Below are positions 1 through 11,620 of a stretch of DNA of 64,000 nt, one piece after another. The stretch lies in assembly GCF_022605725.1 (NCBI RefSeq), contig NC_065552.1, positions 22,276,785-22,340,784 of the forward strand, read 5' to 3'. Positions within the stretch are counted from its first letter, which is position 1, and each line of letters opens with the position of its first letter. Source of the DNA: Anthonomus grandis grandis (Eukaryota; Arthropoda; Insecta; Coleoptera; Curculionidae). Position numbers and translations under genes: made by a program. The notes below the pieces were generated by a model. That model saw nothing but the letters and a program-made list of their open reading frames with translations, was not told where the DNA came from and did not search any database.

Positions 1-1420
1 AAGATCAATTTACAAGTTTAATTAAATACGATCTCCAAAAATTTAGTCCCCACTAGGAGTCAGATCTACAGAATGCATGTGGAAGAATGGCACAGCATAT
101 CTGTTTCATATATTAAAATATGATAGGACCCAAGATGGATCCTTGTAGTACAGTGTGTAAGTTATTTGACTGTGCTTGAAGTTCAAAGACCACAAGATGC
201 TACTTTTGAGGAAAATACGACCTAAAAAAACGATTTAATATCGAATCCAGTTTTGCAAAATAGGCCAATTTTGCAAAAAAGCAGGCTGTGACCCAACGCT
301 TTAAAAGCTTTAGAAAAGCGAAGCAATATGAGTGTTGTCTAAACCCTCAATGATTTTTTAAGTAAGTTTTAATAAGACTTGCTATATACTGAAATCAATA
401 GCAGAATGTTATTATGGTATTGATTTCATGACTATGTAAACCACAATATAGGTAGGTGTTTAGTTTATTTAGTCATATCGTATAAATAAATAAAACTGGA
501 GTTCCATGGTTATCTCTGTTATGCCGATTTAGAAAGAATGATCGCTCAACTTAAGAATGGCTTATATCAGAGATGCTGCTGTTGGTACTACAATTTCTTC
601 TATAAGTAGTGATAAAGTTGTTGCAAATGCATTCCATCTTTTGTCAAAGGCAATTTATTGCAAAGTGGATGAGATTCCATTTCGAGAGGTTTTTTACGGA
701 GGTTCCAGTAAATATTTATTTGTTGTATTATTTTCGGAAGCCATATAGATCTAATGGAATTATTTTATTTTTGATAAACAGTCTCAAATTTTAAACGAAA
801 TAAGCTTTTCGAAAATCTTTTGTGTTGCTGAGCAGAAACTCGATTTTTTCAACCAAACTTTGAATTCAATAAATATTATCTTAAACTATCTCTCAGATTA
901 GTAAGCAAATCATTCTTATCCAAGACTCTTAAAATTGTTAAAATAAATTACAATAATAAACGTTAGCTAATATGCTTACGACTAGGTTTGTTTGTTTCCT
1001 AAACAAAATGGCATAAAGAAAAGTTGTAAGATGTAAGATGACTTACGTAGGATTGTTGAAAAATTTCCAACACGTTTTCTTCTTGATTTTAAAGGAAGTT
1101 TCAACATCTGAACTTCCATTCTTTTTAATTGATTAATCTTTTAAGCGGATGAATAACTTTAGAAAATTTTAACCAATAATAATATATACGTATGTATATT
1201 GCAGCTCCAAAACCAAATGAGGTCACAACCAAGGTCTTAAAACTACCAAATTTGAATCCATTTTTTCATACATTCATTAGCAAATATAATAAGAGAATGT
1301 GAACTACTGTTTGAGGGTTAAATGTGGTTGATTTAGTAGATTAAATTTAGTCAATATTCTAGACATGTTCAAGTTGCCAGCACAAATCATTCTACAAATA
1401 TTCCTGGAGTGTTCACATAT
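1..1420. other. AT-rich DNA, no gene recognised
   Basis: I see no protein motif, RNA gene or clear repeat here. The longest open frame (557-748 on +, 63 codons) has no recognisable domain and is about what chance gives in such AT-rich DNA. Short A/T runs are the only texture. Confidence 0.5.
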
Positions 1421-1534
1421 AAAAGGTGTTTAAAAAAAAAACATAAAATTTGAATTCCGCGCCATGTTTGAAAGTCATAGGGTCACGTGATGATGATATG
1501 ACAGATCGAAAGTTGACAGATGGCAGCTAGTAAA

Positions 1535-2035
1535 TATTGAGCATTACGCGGTAGAACAGTGCGCCTTGTTTGCCAAAAATTATTTTAAAATTTAATTACC
1601 ACTATATGTAAAGTGCGTTCAAATTCGGTTGAAATAATCTTCTACAGTAAGCAAAAAATCAAAAAATTCTAAATTACTGATTCGGCTAGTGATATAAAAT
1701 ACATGATACAAGCTCGTAGACGTTGTTCACAATAAAACTGTGACAGACTGTGTCAGAGACGTCAATTCGTCATTGGGCACAAGAATTCGACATTTCAGCA
1801 GGCATTCTTTTGTGAATTGTCACTAAAGATTGACAGCTGCATGTCTACAAAATATTGCTGACTCTACAATTTCTGCCAGCAGATCATGAACATCGATAAA
1901 AATTCACCAATTGGATCCATGAGCAACCTGCTGATTAGTCCAACAAAATCATTTTCAGTAATGATGCCAATTTGCACTTCGATGGCTTCATTAATAAGTA
2001 AAACCGTCGCATTTGGGGTTTAAGAAAATAAACCA
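1535..2035 (+). pseudogene. mariner/Tc1-type transposase remnant
   Basis: Reading the plus strand across several stops and frame changes gives the order expected of a DUF4817/mariner-type transposase. First comes an N-terminal VEQ start region near 1550, then a helix-turn-helix-like stretch (SIRHWAQEFDIS, near 1765-1800). A linker LTLQFLPADHEHR follows near 1858, then a catalytic block KIIFSNDANLHFDG with NRRIWG after it (about 1945-2015). In intact relatives this block reads SDE with F-x-L-x-G; here the first acidic residue is displaced by mutation. The C-terminal half, with the second and third catalytic Asp, is missing. Nothing suggests function, and no TIR pair was found. The family call rests on the catalytic block. 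Confidence 0.6.
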
Positions 2036-2156
2036 ATGATTTATTATAAAGCACTGCATCAGTGTGTATATGTGTGCATTATAGGAGGAATAACTATATT
2101 TTTTTTTCCAAAACGAAGAATATAATGCAGTATAGCGAACATTATCGTGATATGAT

Positions 2157-2323
2157 ATACATGTAAGTTATATATTATATCCTTATTTAACTTATAAGAA
2201 ACTGTACAATACCAACCAGCTCGCCGAATCATCATTTTGCCTTTTCCTATTTTCAGCATTTTATAAGCTTTAGCTTTTATTGTACGTAAATTTATTCTTT
2301 AGTCTGGAATTAACTCTGTACTG
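2157..2323 (+). repeat. LTR-family fragment, left piece split by copy A
   Basis: This stretch matches the reverse complement of the LTR at 5353-5576 and reads in the opposite orientation to it. Its last 116 bases (2208-2323) recur at 4568-4683 with four differences, all transitions. The two pieces flank non-LTR copy A, so either a solo LTR was split with a very long target duplication, or two partial copies were brought together. Confidence 0.65.
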
Positions 2324-2363
2324 TTTTTTTTTTTATGGTAAACACAAGCACAAGAGGAAAGTC

Positions 2364-2820
2364 CTATGCCACTCTTGGAGTGGTGCTTGCGCGAAGATAT
2401 TTGTGGGCATTTATCTTGAATCGCTGCAGGTTGTATGTGTCGGGAAATATGTGAGGTGGAAGCCCGTTCCACAAAGAAGATGTTCTCCAGATGAACGAGT
2501 CCCGATACAGCGACGTCCTTGGGGTAGGCAGGTGGACTCGATGTTGATGAGCCGCAACTGCTAGACGCGTCCTTCTTGCCGGAACAGCCCTGGGTGGAAT
2601 CAGGCCTGTCAGCTCAGAGGAGCACTTACCGTGATAATAATGGTAGAATAAACAGAGATCAGTCACCTTTCTCCTGTGCTCCAGACTATCCAGACTCTTT
2701 GTCAGTTCTGGTTTGTCGATAAGATGAATAGCTCTATTCTGTATAGAATCTAGCAGCTTTAAGCTATGCTTGGGTGCAGAGCTCCAGACATGCGAGCAAT
2801 ACTCGAGGGAAGGGCTTATT
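2364..2820 (-). pseudogene. C-terminal end of ORF2 (post-RT domain), copy A
   Basis: This is the tail of the non-LTR polyprotein, aligned with the better copy at 8995-9450. Recognisable marks are TDLCLFYHYYHGKCSSELTG and the run RTSSLWNGLPPHIFPD, typical of the post-RT region of jockey/CR1-like ORF2. The reading frame is open only from 2364 to 2666. Upstream it continues in another frame through the equivalent of LEYCSHVW and ends at the internal deletion. No RT active site is present, so it cannot work alone. Confidence 0.75.
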
Positions 2821-2826
2821 TGAGCC

Positions 2827-4398
2827 TTATAAAGAGTCAGTATCTGTTCTGGTATATACAGTTTTTGTATACAGAGGAGTCAATTCGTCTGCACAACGTT
2901 TTAGTACTAGGGCTGGAATTCCATCGGATCCAGAAGCTTTGTTTGTGTCTACGCTTTTAAGAATTTTATTTATAATTCGTTGGGGAAACGAAATTTCTCC
3001 CATCGATGAATTCACCCTTGGCAAATATGGCGGTGTTTTGCCTTGCGAGTGCAGAGTAGAATCGGACGCGAAGAGTTTACCCAGTAAGTTGGCTTTTTCC
3101 CTTGCTGTTACCGCGATAGAACCATCATCGGCTGTTAGGAGTGGCAAGGCAGACTTAGCAAATCCTTGACTAACGGCTCTCGATACCGACCAGAAAGATC
3201 TTGTTCCATTTGGGCAGTTTAGCAATTTGTTTTTGATCCTGTTGTTGTGACTCTCTTTGCATTCATCAATAATTCGCTTGCAGCTATTTCTGGAGGTTAA
3301 AAAGTTCCTCCAATTTTCGGTGGAGGGATGTTGACGCCATTTGCGATATGCTGCGTTTTTAGTGTTTACTGCCTTTTTGCAATTCAGGTTAAACCATTGC
3401 TTGTTGTTTGATCTGCATTTATTAGAAAAAGGGATATAAGCTTCCATTCCTGCCAAGATCGTCTCTGTAATTTGGTTTGCACATTCTGAGATGTTATTGG
3501 TTCTAAAGCAGACTTCTTTCCAAGGGAATGAGCGATAAAATTCCCGAAGATGGTTCCACTCTGCTGATTTATAGTGCCATATTTTGCGCGGCATCGGAGG
3601 ATCCTGCGTTTTAACATCCAACTGGCAAGAGACTGTTATCAATTTGTGGTCCGATGTTCCTAGGGGGGCCTGTACTGATGCAGTGTACGAGTCAGGGTCT
3701 GAAGCCAAGACCAGATCTAGGAGACTCGCGAACTCGCCGTCTCGATCGGGGATTCTGGTAGGTTCCTTCACAAGCTGCGTAAGCCCGCATATGGTGGGAA
3801 ATAGCTCAGCTTCTCGTCCTTCATCGTCGTTCTTGTTGCAGAAGCGCAGCCAGTTGATATTGTGAACGTTAAAATCACCCATGACGATGATTTCTGCGCT
3901 TAAGTAGTCAATTTGAAGTTGGTTAATGCAATCAACCAGGTTCAAAAAGAGCCGCCTATATTGGGTGTCGCTTGGTGGTCTGTAGATACAGCAGATAAAT
4001 TTTGTAGCTCCACTGGCTATTATTTTGAACCACATAACGTCGAAGTCCGCAGGTTCAAGCGTTTCCTCTCGCTGGCAACTCAAATCACTCTTGACAAATA
4101 CTGCCAATCCAAAGTTTAGTCGAAATCGGGTGTGTAGATCGTATCCAGGATAAATGAGGTGAACATTTGTTGTTGAAGGTTTCACCTTTGTTTCTGCCAA
4201 TGCCAGAATATGAGGCTTATTTGATTGCAGGTGTTGGTGTACTGCATTAATATTGGTGTTTAGGCCTCTGATGTTGCAGAAATTGATTTTTAGGCTTTTA
4301 AATCCGCCTGATGGACCCCCGCGACCAGCCTCCGCCCGGAGATCCGAATGGGAGGCTAGTTTACCTCCGGAAAGTTTTAGTCGTGAGGGCGCCATCAT
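2827..4398 (-). pseudogene. APE-like endonuclease domain of non-LTR ORF2, copy A
   Basis: The open frame is 523 codons. Residues about 35-245 form an exonuclease-endonuclease-phosphatase domain that would nick the target for target-primed reverse transcription. Visible motifs are NFCNIRGLNTN, LALAETKV, YRPP, GDFNVHNINW (metal and substrate Asn/Asp) and GTSDHKLI (the catalytic SDH). Residues 250-500 are the linker, including KKAVNTKNAAYRKWR and ASGSDGIPALVLKRC, the entry to the RT domain. The last 15 residues are out-of-frame read-through over the deletion junction. The endonuclease looks intact, but with no RT the copy is defective. The start is the first ATG after the 5' region, and a second ATG follows at once. 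Confidence 0.85.
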
Positions 4399-4567
4399 GC
4401 ATTAATTTTACATTTATTAGACTCCATTTTTTCTTTGGAAACTGGTCACATCGACATGGCGGCGAAACGTGAGTTCCATGGAACCACTTCACGCCGCCTA
4501 AGTCCTATGTGGTGGTATTAAACCCGGCGATGCAAGAGGACAATATCTACCACCAAAATAATATAAT

Positions 4568-4711
4568 AATACCAACCAGCTTGCCGAATCATCATTTTGC
4601 CTTTTCCTATTTTCAGCATTTTATAAGCTTTAGCTTTTATTGTATGTAAATTTATTCTTTAGTCTAGAATTAACCCTGTACTGTATAAGACATATCTAAT
4701 TTGAATAAAGT
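4568..4711 (+). repeat. LTR-family fragment, right piece
   Basis: This continues the LTR sequence broken at 2323. The first 116 bases repeat 2208-2323, and it then runs through TATAAGACATATCTAATTTG to about 4711, where similarity to the LTR at 5353 stops. It lies inverted to that LTR, with about 0.64 kb of LTR-element leader between them. Confidence 0.65.
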
Positions 4712-5348
4712 TTTTCTGAAATATTTAAAAATCTAGGAAGTAGTTCCGTTTCGCCATCAAATTCGGGAACCATGTCTAAGTATTCCTTTTTTAAAGAAGG
4801 AAAGGTTGATTAATTCGAAGCTCCTGCACCTTCGTTAGGCATATTAAAATTGTTAAAGTTACTCTCTTGAATTCTTTTTTCCTTATTAAAGTTTTTGCGA
4901 TGTGCCTTCGCTTTTACTTTTTAAGGAGATCTTGAACGATACTTTAAATTGAAAGAACTTAGGGAGCCAGAATTAATATTCTCTGTATCTGAAGATGATG
5001 AACTTTCGTATGAGCTATCGCTATCAGTATTGGACACTGTAAATGACATTAAATGTACTTACAGCAAAACCAGTATATTGTCCATACGTAGCCCTTCAAT
5101 GTCCCTTTGAAGTCTCGTCTTTGGATCTGGCTAATTGCGACGCTGATATTCCGTCAACGACGTGGTACTGTTCCAGACCTTCTCGTTGAGCTACTCAATT
5201 CACCCAACTGGTTAGAAGCGCAAAAACGACGTAAAAGTCCAAAACCGCACTCCCAAAAACAAAGGTTCACCTCCCAATAAATCGTTAAAACGAACCGTAT
5301 TTTATGCTAAGAACGTGAGAGAGTCCTAAAATCCTACCGACTGCGCCA
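4712..5348 (-). pseudogene. LTR retrotransposon leader with start of gag
   Basis: This lies next to the minus-strand 5' LTR at 5353. Going inward from that LTR there is a 4-base spacer and then a primer binding site (5333-5348) reading TGGCGCAGTCGGTAGG, complementary to the 3' end expected of an insect tRNA-Ser, as in 17.6/297-type elements. A short Ser/Asp-rich frame starts at the ATG at 5049 and stops after 42 codons at 4921. Further in-frame stops follow. I read it as the beginning of a decayed gag. A GTAAGT lies just upstream of the ATG and could be the leader splice donor. The rest of the internal region is gone. Confidence 0.5.
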
Positions 5349-5352
5349 ATTA

Positions 5353-5576
5353 TGTAACGATACTACGGAACTCTGTTTTTAAAAAAAACTTTATTCAAAT
5401 TAGATATGTCTTATACAGTACAGAGTTAATTCTAGACTAAAGAATAAATTTACGTACAATAAAAGCTAAAGCTTATAAAATGCTGAAAACAGGAAAAGGC
5501 AAAATGATGATTCGGCAAGCTGGTTGGTATTGTACAGTTTCTTATAAGTTAAATAGGGATATAATATATAACTTGT
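5353..5576 (-). repeat. 5' LTR of a degraded gypsy-like element
   Basis: On the plus strand it begins TGTAACGATA directly after the PBS spacer and contains AATAAA-type motifs. It shares about 140 bases with the inverted fragments at 2157-2323 and 4568-4711. The outer boundary near 5576 is estimated from where similarity to the fragment at 2157 ends. No second LTR in the same orientation is seen. Confidence 0.6.
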
Positions 5577-7450
5577 ATAGAATAATATTGTAAATGTCGT
5601 CAAAAGGGTACGTATATGTCGGCAAAGAAGTGGCGGTCATTTATAAGATATTTTCTTTCATAATGTCATATAATGCCCAAATATATATTTTCTAAATCAA
5701 TAAATATTTAACTACTTTGCTATAAATAACCATGCTTTACTGAACACTAAAATCTTGTGCTCTTACTGAATTTTTTTTTTATTTTAGAACATTTATAGTT
5801 TATTTGTTAAGTTCTATATGACTCATTCCATGTGACTTACTTTAACCAAAAGCTATTTAAAAGTTAAAAATACAAACTTCTCTTAAAATTTTGTATCACT
5901 CAGACCTTTGATTGAGTCAAACAGTCTAATAAAAATTAGTTTCATAGACTTCATGGTTCATTGTCTAACTCTGGATCTTTGAATTTTATTGTAGTGAAAG
6001 ATATTGTAGTAAAAAATCATATTGTCTGGATAGAATATTTTCAATATTAAGCTAAAATCCAGCCACATAGAAAAGTCCCAAGAAAATAAAAGCATGGCTA
6101 CAACAGTTCCTATAAGAGCTCCTGCAAATAAGACTATGAAGGTTGAATTACTATTACTTTGATCTATATTGTTTTCATATAAAAAAAAGACGGATTCTTG
6201 GAAAATCTATGCTTGTTCCTTGCATTATTATTATCACTCCAAACATATTGATAATGGTCAACTAGGTAGTTTGATGTATTATTTCTTGAATGTTGGGATG
6301 AAAATTAGGTCGCAAATTTCTGTAGCCAAAAAGTCATAGAGATACATAACCAAATGCAAAGTCAAACAATTTTTCGTTTAATCTCAAATGTGAATAATCA
6401 AATTAATTGACTATAAAAATATCTGAGCCATTAAAGTCCTGATCTGTATTTTCAGTTTGATGCCTTATCTGGATTATTAATCCCGCGATATTTAGTTGAC
6501 AATTTAGCTAAGAACGAACGGAACGTTTATTAGAACCGTATTTTTAAAATGTTTAATCGATATGACGTGTCCGTGAGACAATCACGCGCGACTAAATAAG
6601 TGTCATTCGGTCTTCCATGATTATTACATTATTTTATTGGGAATCAAATCGTAGAATGTAAATTGCTTTATTATTTTAAGAGATAATGGCTGCTATAATT
6701 TAGGGAGTTTATTATTAAATGTATAAATTCGAGTTATTAGGGAGGGATCTTTTACCTATTGCCGTATAATTTGATCAAGATAGTCTCGTTTGTCATTATG
6801 TGCCAATCAGTAGTTATTTATTAGGATAGATAATTATTTCTTTTTTTTTTTTTGGTGCATGCAGCCTATTATCAGAAGTACCTATATTTTAACAATTTTG
6901 TTGACCTAAAAAGGATTTTATTATTAGAGAAAGTATAAAGGAATATAGGGGGATACTTATAATACGCTTACTTTTCATTATCCAGAAATGGCTTCCTCTC
7001 ATCATTTTTTCACCAAACTAAAACTTTCAAAGATGCTTTAAATTCTTGGGCTGTTGCCTTTTTTTAAATATATAAAGAAATAAATCAATATTGCCTTTTA
7101 TTTTTAATACCAATTTTATACGGAGCTATAAAAAAAGAAAAATATGGCGTAGCAAACTGATGCAGTCTTGCTTAACTAGCTAGGAGTAATCACGAGTGGA
7201 TACACTAGATAATAAAGTAAAAAAATATTTAATATTTAAATATAGAAAATATTTTAACCTAACACTTCACTGATAATAATAAAGTGACTTTCGTAACAAT
7301 ATTTCATAACATAGTTAAATTATCATACATACTTACTTAAAAACAATCCCCATTAAGTTGCAAAGATATTAAATATTTTTTGAAATACATTCTACAACTT
7401 TGTAGTCATAGGTTAACCAAATTTATTGGTAGTTATCTGAGGTATAAAAT
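5577..7450. other. AT-rich DNA, no gene recognised
   Basis: No recognisable protein, RNA or TIR was found on either strand. There are long A/T runs, including a T-run near 6841-6854, but no retroelement body attached to it. Confidence 0.45.
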
Positions 7451-7457
7451 AGTTCTT

Positions 7458-7612
7458 TAATCGTTCCTGATGACTTGCAAAAGAACTTTACTGGCATTGC
7501 TAATCAAAGCGATGGTTCTGTAATTGTTACATTCACCTTTAGCTCCCTTTTTATGTAGAGGGATGTAGACTAATTCCATCCACCTTTCCGGGCATTTATC
7601 CTCGTCCTGTCT
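7458..7612 (-). pseudogene. RT fragment, L1/endonuclease-RT type
   Basis: The minus strand reads CPERWMELVYIPLHKKG followed by ECNNYRTIALISNASKVL, which is the RT block 0/1 signature of L1-like endonuclease-RT proteins (usual form: PKKG, then YRTIAL, then S-x-A-S-K). It differs from the family of copies A-D. The fragment is about 50 codons, with no active-site box and no tail. The sequence towards 7740 may continue the element, but I cannot follow it. Confidence 0.65.
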
Positions 7613-7639
7613 TTTGTGCAGATATGATGTAGACCTCTG

Positions 7640-8954
7640 CCTTTGTTGCCACTGCTCTTCAGCAGTTCAGCGACGATGTTTTCGGATCCAGATTTCTGAC
7701 AGTTTGCGTAGAGTAGGTTGCGCAGTAAAACTTACTCTAGGCGATCTTCAAATATCTGTGAAAACTCCAGGAAAGCTTGGGTAACGATCAGGGTCAACAT
7801 TTAGATCAGCCCAAAAACGTGGTACCTAGGACCTTTTTATGCAAATTTGTGAGTGCAAAGCATATTAGTGAAATTGGTGATAAGACTATTGCCTAGAAAA
7901 TGGGAATTTTTGAATAAATATTCTAATGTAACTCTTGACTCTTGGTCCTTCCTAAATCCGTCTTCTCAAAGTCTTGCCTTTTTTGGTTGGTCTGGTCTAG
8001 TGTAATAAGATTTGGAACCTTAAAACATTGGTAGAACCTCAGAGGTTCTTTAGAAGTACAGAATAATTCTAGTCTTTCTCTTAGGATAAAACAAAATCTC
8101 ATATGGGCTCTCGTTCCAGCTCTTACAATGTCAATGCCGTTTTTTATTCCATCTTTTGATGTAGAGCCCTAATTATCTCTCTAAGCCAATAATCGCTTTA
8201 CCCTGATTTTCTAGATAGTGACCTACGCGCAGTAAGTAATTAACACGCCTAATAATGGGAACATCACGCCACTAGCATCCAAACTTCCGTCATAAAGCCA
8301 TACAAAAAGTCATACTCTTTGGGGAGATTTCAGAATTTTGATAAAACCTTGGTTTGGTGGTGCATACATTTTTGCTGAGTTATAAGAAGAATATCTCTGA
8401 AACATTGCGATGTGATTGGATGGAATTGAAATCTTATTATTAAACCTAATATTCAAGTTATGAACAGTATTATAAGAAAATAGTCTCTCTTTAAGGGAGG
8501 TAGGAGAAAATTGCTCCCCAACAATTTTTAATGAAAATATAGCAAAATGTACAAATTAAATACGATTAAATTTTCGAAATCCATAGACAAACTGCACACA
8601 AGCATTTTAAACCTTGCTTTCCAAATCTAGAGAAATGGAAAGAGAGTGGCACACCTGCTTACGTAAATTTACATTTAACACATACGGTTATTATGCAGTA
8701 TTTCTGTGACATAAAAGTTCTTTAAAAAAATTTCTTAAGGTATTCTTTAAATTACAGTTGATCATCTAAAATCACTCCCTCACAAGTTTTTAGTAATATT
8801 AATATTCATATTAGATTTTAAAAACTCTTTTTGGGTTTTGGTTGCCAAATATTATTAGTTGAGACTTATGAGGATTTGGTTTTAAATTATAATTATTTAC
8901 ATCTTATTTATAGGTAATTTTGCCTCATTATAGTCATTATGATCGGAAGTAATA
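7640..8954. other. No gene recognised
   Basis: AT-rich sequence with no recognisable motif. Some of it may be unrecognised retroelement, because it lies between an RT fragment and non-LTR copy B. Confidence 0.4.
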
Positions 8955-8994
8955 TTATTTTTTTTATGGTAAACACAAGCACAAGAGGAAAGTC

Positions 8995-10158
8995 TTATGT
9001 CACTCTTGGAGTGGCGCGAAGATATTTGTGGGCATTTATCTTGAATCGCTGCAGGTTGTATGCGTCGGGAAATATATGAGGTGGAAGCCCGTTCCACAAA
9101 GAAGATGTTCTCCAGATGAATGAGTCCCGATACAGCGACGTCCTTGGGGTAGGCAGGTGGACTCGATGTTGATGAGCCGCAACTGCTAGACGCGTCCTTC
9201 TTGCCGGAACAGCCCTGGGTGGAATCAGGCCTGCCAGCTCAGAGGAGCACTTACCGTGATAATACCGGTAGAATAAACAGAGATCAGCCGCCTTTCTCCT
9301 GTGCTTCAGACTATCCAGACTCTTTGTCAGTTCTGGATTGTCGATAAGACGAATAGCTCTCTTCTGTATAGAATCTAGCAGCTTTAAACTATGCTTGGGT
9401 GCAGAGCTCCAGACATGCGAGCAATACTCGAGGGAAGGGCGTATTTGAGCCTTATAAAGAGTCAGCAGCTGTTCTGGTGTATACAGTTTTTTCGTTTTGA
9501 AAAGCACTCCGAGTTTTTTGGAAGCTGCCCTGGCGATCTCGGCAACGTGGTCATGCCAGGACACACTGTTGGTGACTTCGACTCCTAGAAGATGTAAAGA
9601 TGATTTCATTGGCAAAGTTTTCCCTGCCATAACCAGCTCCGGGCCACCAAGGGTAGTCTTCATCGTAAATACTGCAGCCTGCGTTTTTTTAGCGTTAAAA
9701 TTGACCAGATTGTTACCGCCCCACTCCAAGATTGCTCTAATATCGTTGTTGGTTGAAGCTACTTGTTGCTGCCTAAGATTCTGAGAACTTGCGGCTGTCG
9801 TTGGTGTGGCAGACTTAAATTTGGAAATAAGTGTGCTATCGTCCGCAAAGCTGTAGATTGGATTGACAGTGGTTCCTAGCAAATCATTGATATATATAAA
9901 GAAAAGGGTGGGGAATAGAATGCATCTTTGAGGGACTCCAGCGTTAATGTTAAATTTGTCGGAGAGGTGACCATCGACGGCTACTTGGATTGTTCGTTGT
10001 TCAAGAAAACTTTTGATCCAATTCAATAATGAGTTTTGTATGCCGATTGAGGAGAGCTTGGTTAGTAGTCCCTCATGCCACACTCTGTCAAATACCTTGG
10101 AAATGTCAAGAGCGACTGAGCGGGACTCGCCGTGCTTCTCCATGGCCTCCATCCACAA
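8995..10158 (-). pseudogene. RT domain and C-terminal region of ORF2, copy B
   Basis: 387 codons. Residues 10-35 hold SVALDISKVFDRVWHEGLL (RT motif with the first catalytic Asp). Residues 70-95 hold GVPQRCILFPTLFFIYINDL, and about residue 105 holds FADDSTLIS, the active-site FADD box. The second half is the thumb and post-RT region (SLHLLGVEVTNSVSWHDHV, RPSLEYCSHVW, KRAIRLIDNPEL, CSSELAGLIPP). This is the most complete RT of the family in the window. The usual GVPQG has become GVPQR. A TAA at 10214 separates it from the upstream RT part (10213-10443), so the copy is dead. Confidence 0.85.
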
Positions 10159-10212
10159 GTGTGTGAGGTAAGCCAGAAGATCGCCAGTGGATCTAAGCTT
10201 TCGGAAGCCGTA

Positions 10213-10796
10213 TTAATGATCGCTGATTAGTCCAGATGATTCCAGATAACTTAACAGTTGTTGGTTGACTGCTTTGTTCATAATCTTCGATATTACTGGA
10301 ACTAGTGCAATCGGGCGGTAATTGGAGGACATCGTCTTCTTACCCTTTTTAGGTACAGCTTGCACTCGAGCAGTTTTCCAGCTTGTTGGAAATGAGCCCT
10401 GCTTATACGATGCCGTGAACAGTCTACATAAGGGAGGAGTCAATTCGTCTGCACAACGTTTTAGTACTAGGCTGGAATTCCATCGGGTCCAGAAGCTTTG
10501 TTGGTGTCTACGCTTTTAAGAATTTTATTTATAATTCGTTGGAGAAACGAAATTTCTCCCATCGATGAATTCACCCTTGGCAAATATGGCGGTGTTTTGC
10601 CTTGCGAGTGCAGAGTAGAATTGGACGCGAAGAGTTTACCCAGTAAGTTGGCTTTTTCCCCTGCTGTTACCGCGATAAAACCATCATCTGCTGTTAGGGG
10701 TGGCAAGGCCGACTTAGCAAATCCTTGACTAACGGCTTTCGATACCGACCAGAAAGATCTTGTTCCATTTAGGCAGTTTAGCAGTTTGTTTTTCAT
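10213..10796 (-). pseudogene. Endonuclease-RT linker and RT start, copy B
   Basis: Two adjacent open pieces (10213-10443 and 10467-10796) in different frames. They give the segment before the RT core: NCLNGTRSFWSVSKAVSQGF, ASGPDGIPA, CRLFTASYKQGSFPTSWKTA, then AVPKKGKKTM and NYRPIALVPVISKIMNKAV. These are RT blocks 0-2. A frameshift near 10460 and the stop near 10213 break the frame. Confidence 0.8.
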
Positions 10797-10929
10797 CCTG
10801 TTGTTGTGACTCTCTTTGCATTCATCAATAATTCGCTTGCAGCTATTTCTGGAGGTTAAAAAGTTCCTCCGATTTTCGGTGGAAGGATGTTGACGCCATT
10901 TGCGATATGTTGCGTTTTTAGTTTTTTTT

Positions 10930-11620
10930 TGTCTATCGTCAGCAAACGGCTACAGCTTACAATACTTAAGCGAATCTAAGATATCTGCAGAATAAATTAT
11001 AAAGAGTAAAGGTCCCTAAATAGAACCTTAAGGGACACCGCAAGTAACACTTATTTGTTTAGACTGTTTGTGATCAGAAAAAATTGTTTGATATTTATTG
11101 GATTAATTCGGTTTTAATAGCAAACATGAACCAATATTTTAAAATCATAGTATGTAAGTTTTGCCTATAACAAATCATGGTTGATGGTTTCGGACGCTTT
11201 AAAGAAATCAGAAATTACCAATATGCTATGCATATTTTTATCCCAGGCTCTAAATTTATCGTTCGTTACATTACAAAGTGGTACTGAGTGGTAAAATGTC
11301 TTCTAAAGCTCTACGGCGTATCTAATATTATATAATTTGATATACAATAATTCGACATTTGGTTATAAAAGATTCGTTCAAAAATTTTAAATACTGCAGG
11401 CAAACTACTTTATAATACGAAGATCATTACAGGTTGCAGAAGTAGAAGTTTTGGGCAGAGGTTTCCCCATTGAAGTTTTCCATTGATCTGGAAAGCAACT
11501 TACTTCAATTCAGTAATTTAAAATGTATGTTAAATGCAAGGCAATAAACCGGCTACAATACTTCAGCATTTCTCAGGCAATTTTATCGATATCTAACGCG
11601 TTTGTTTTTATATTAGTTAA
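10930..11620 (-). pseudogene. Jockey/CR1-like RT remnant of a second family
   Basis: Read on the minus strand through many stops. LPAVFKIFERIFYNQMSNY lies near 11340-11410, DFFKASETINHDLL near 11180-11220, and GVP-x-GSI-x-GPLLFIIY with P-FADD near 10930-11040. The order and spacing are those of a jockey/CR1-superfamily RT (AFDTVNHDLL, GVPQGSILGPLLF, YADD). It is much more decayed than copy B, which abuts it on the left. Confidence 0.7.

Larger units (their letters stand above)
2324..4567 (-). mobile_element. Non-LTR retrotransposon copy A (APE/jockey-CR1 type)
   Basis: The element lies on the minus strand. Its 3' end is the T-run near 2323-2334 (poly(A) on the coding strand) followed by the same terminal sequence as copies B and C. 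Its 5' part holds an apurinic-type endonuclease. The RT core is missing: the sequence jumps at about 2868 from the C-terminal RT region to the endonuclease-RT linker, so roughly 1 kb present in copies B and C is lost. About 170 bases precede the first ATG of the endonuclease frame and no ORF1 is seen. A 116-base direct repeat of LTR sequence flanks the element. Confidence 0.85.
8955..10921 (-). mobile_element. Non-LTR retrotransposon copy B, 5'-truncated
   Basis: This belongs to the same family as copy A and shares its 3' terminal sequence beside a T-run (8955-8965). It runs through RT and the endonuclease-RT linker and stops abruptly at about 10921, within the linker, where copies A and C continue. 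The 5' truncation is typical of target-primed reverse transcription. It is inserted beside an older RT fragment of another family (10930-11620). Confidence 0.85.

Noticed and set aside
557..748. 63-codon frame starting MAYIRDAAVG
   Set aside because: No domain, no splice or promoter context, and length expected by chance. Kept only as a remark in the region entry.
2280..2564. Plus-strand open frame of 94 codons
   Set aside because: Antisense to the C-terminal region of non-LTR copy A. The same shadow frames recur opposite copies B and C.
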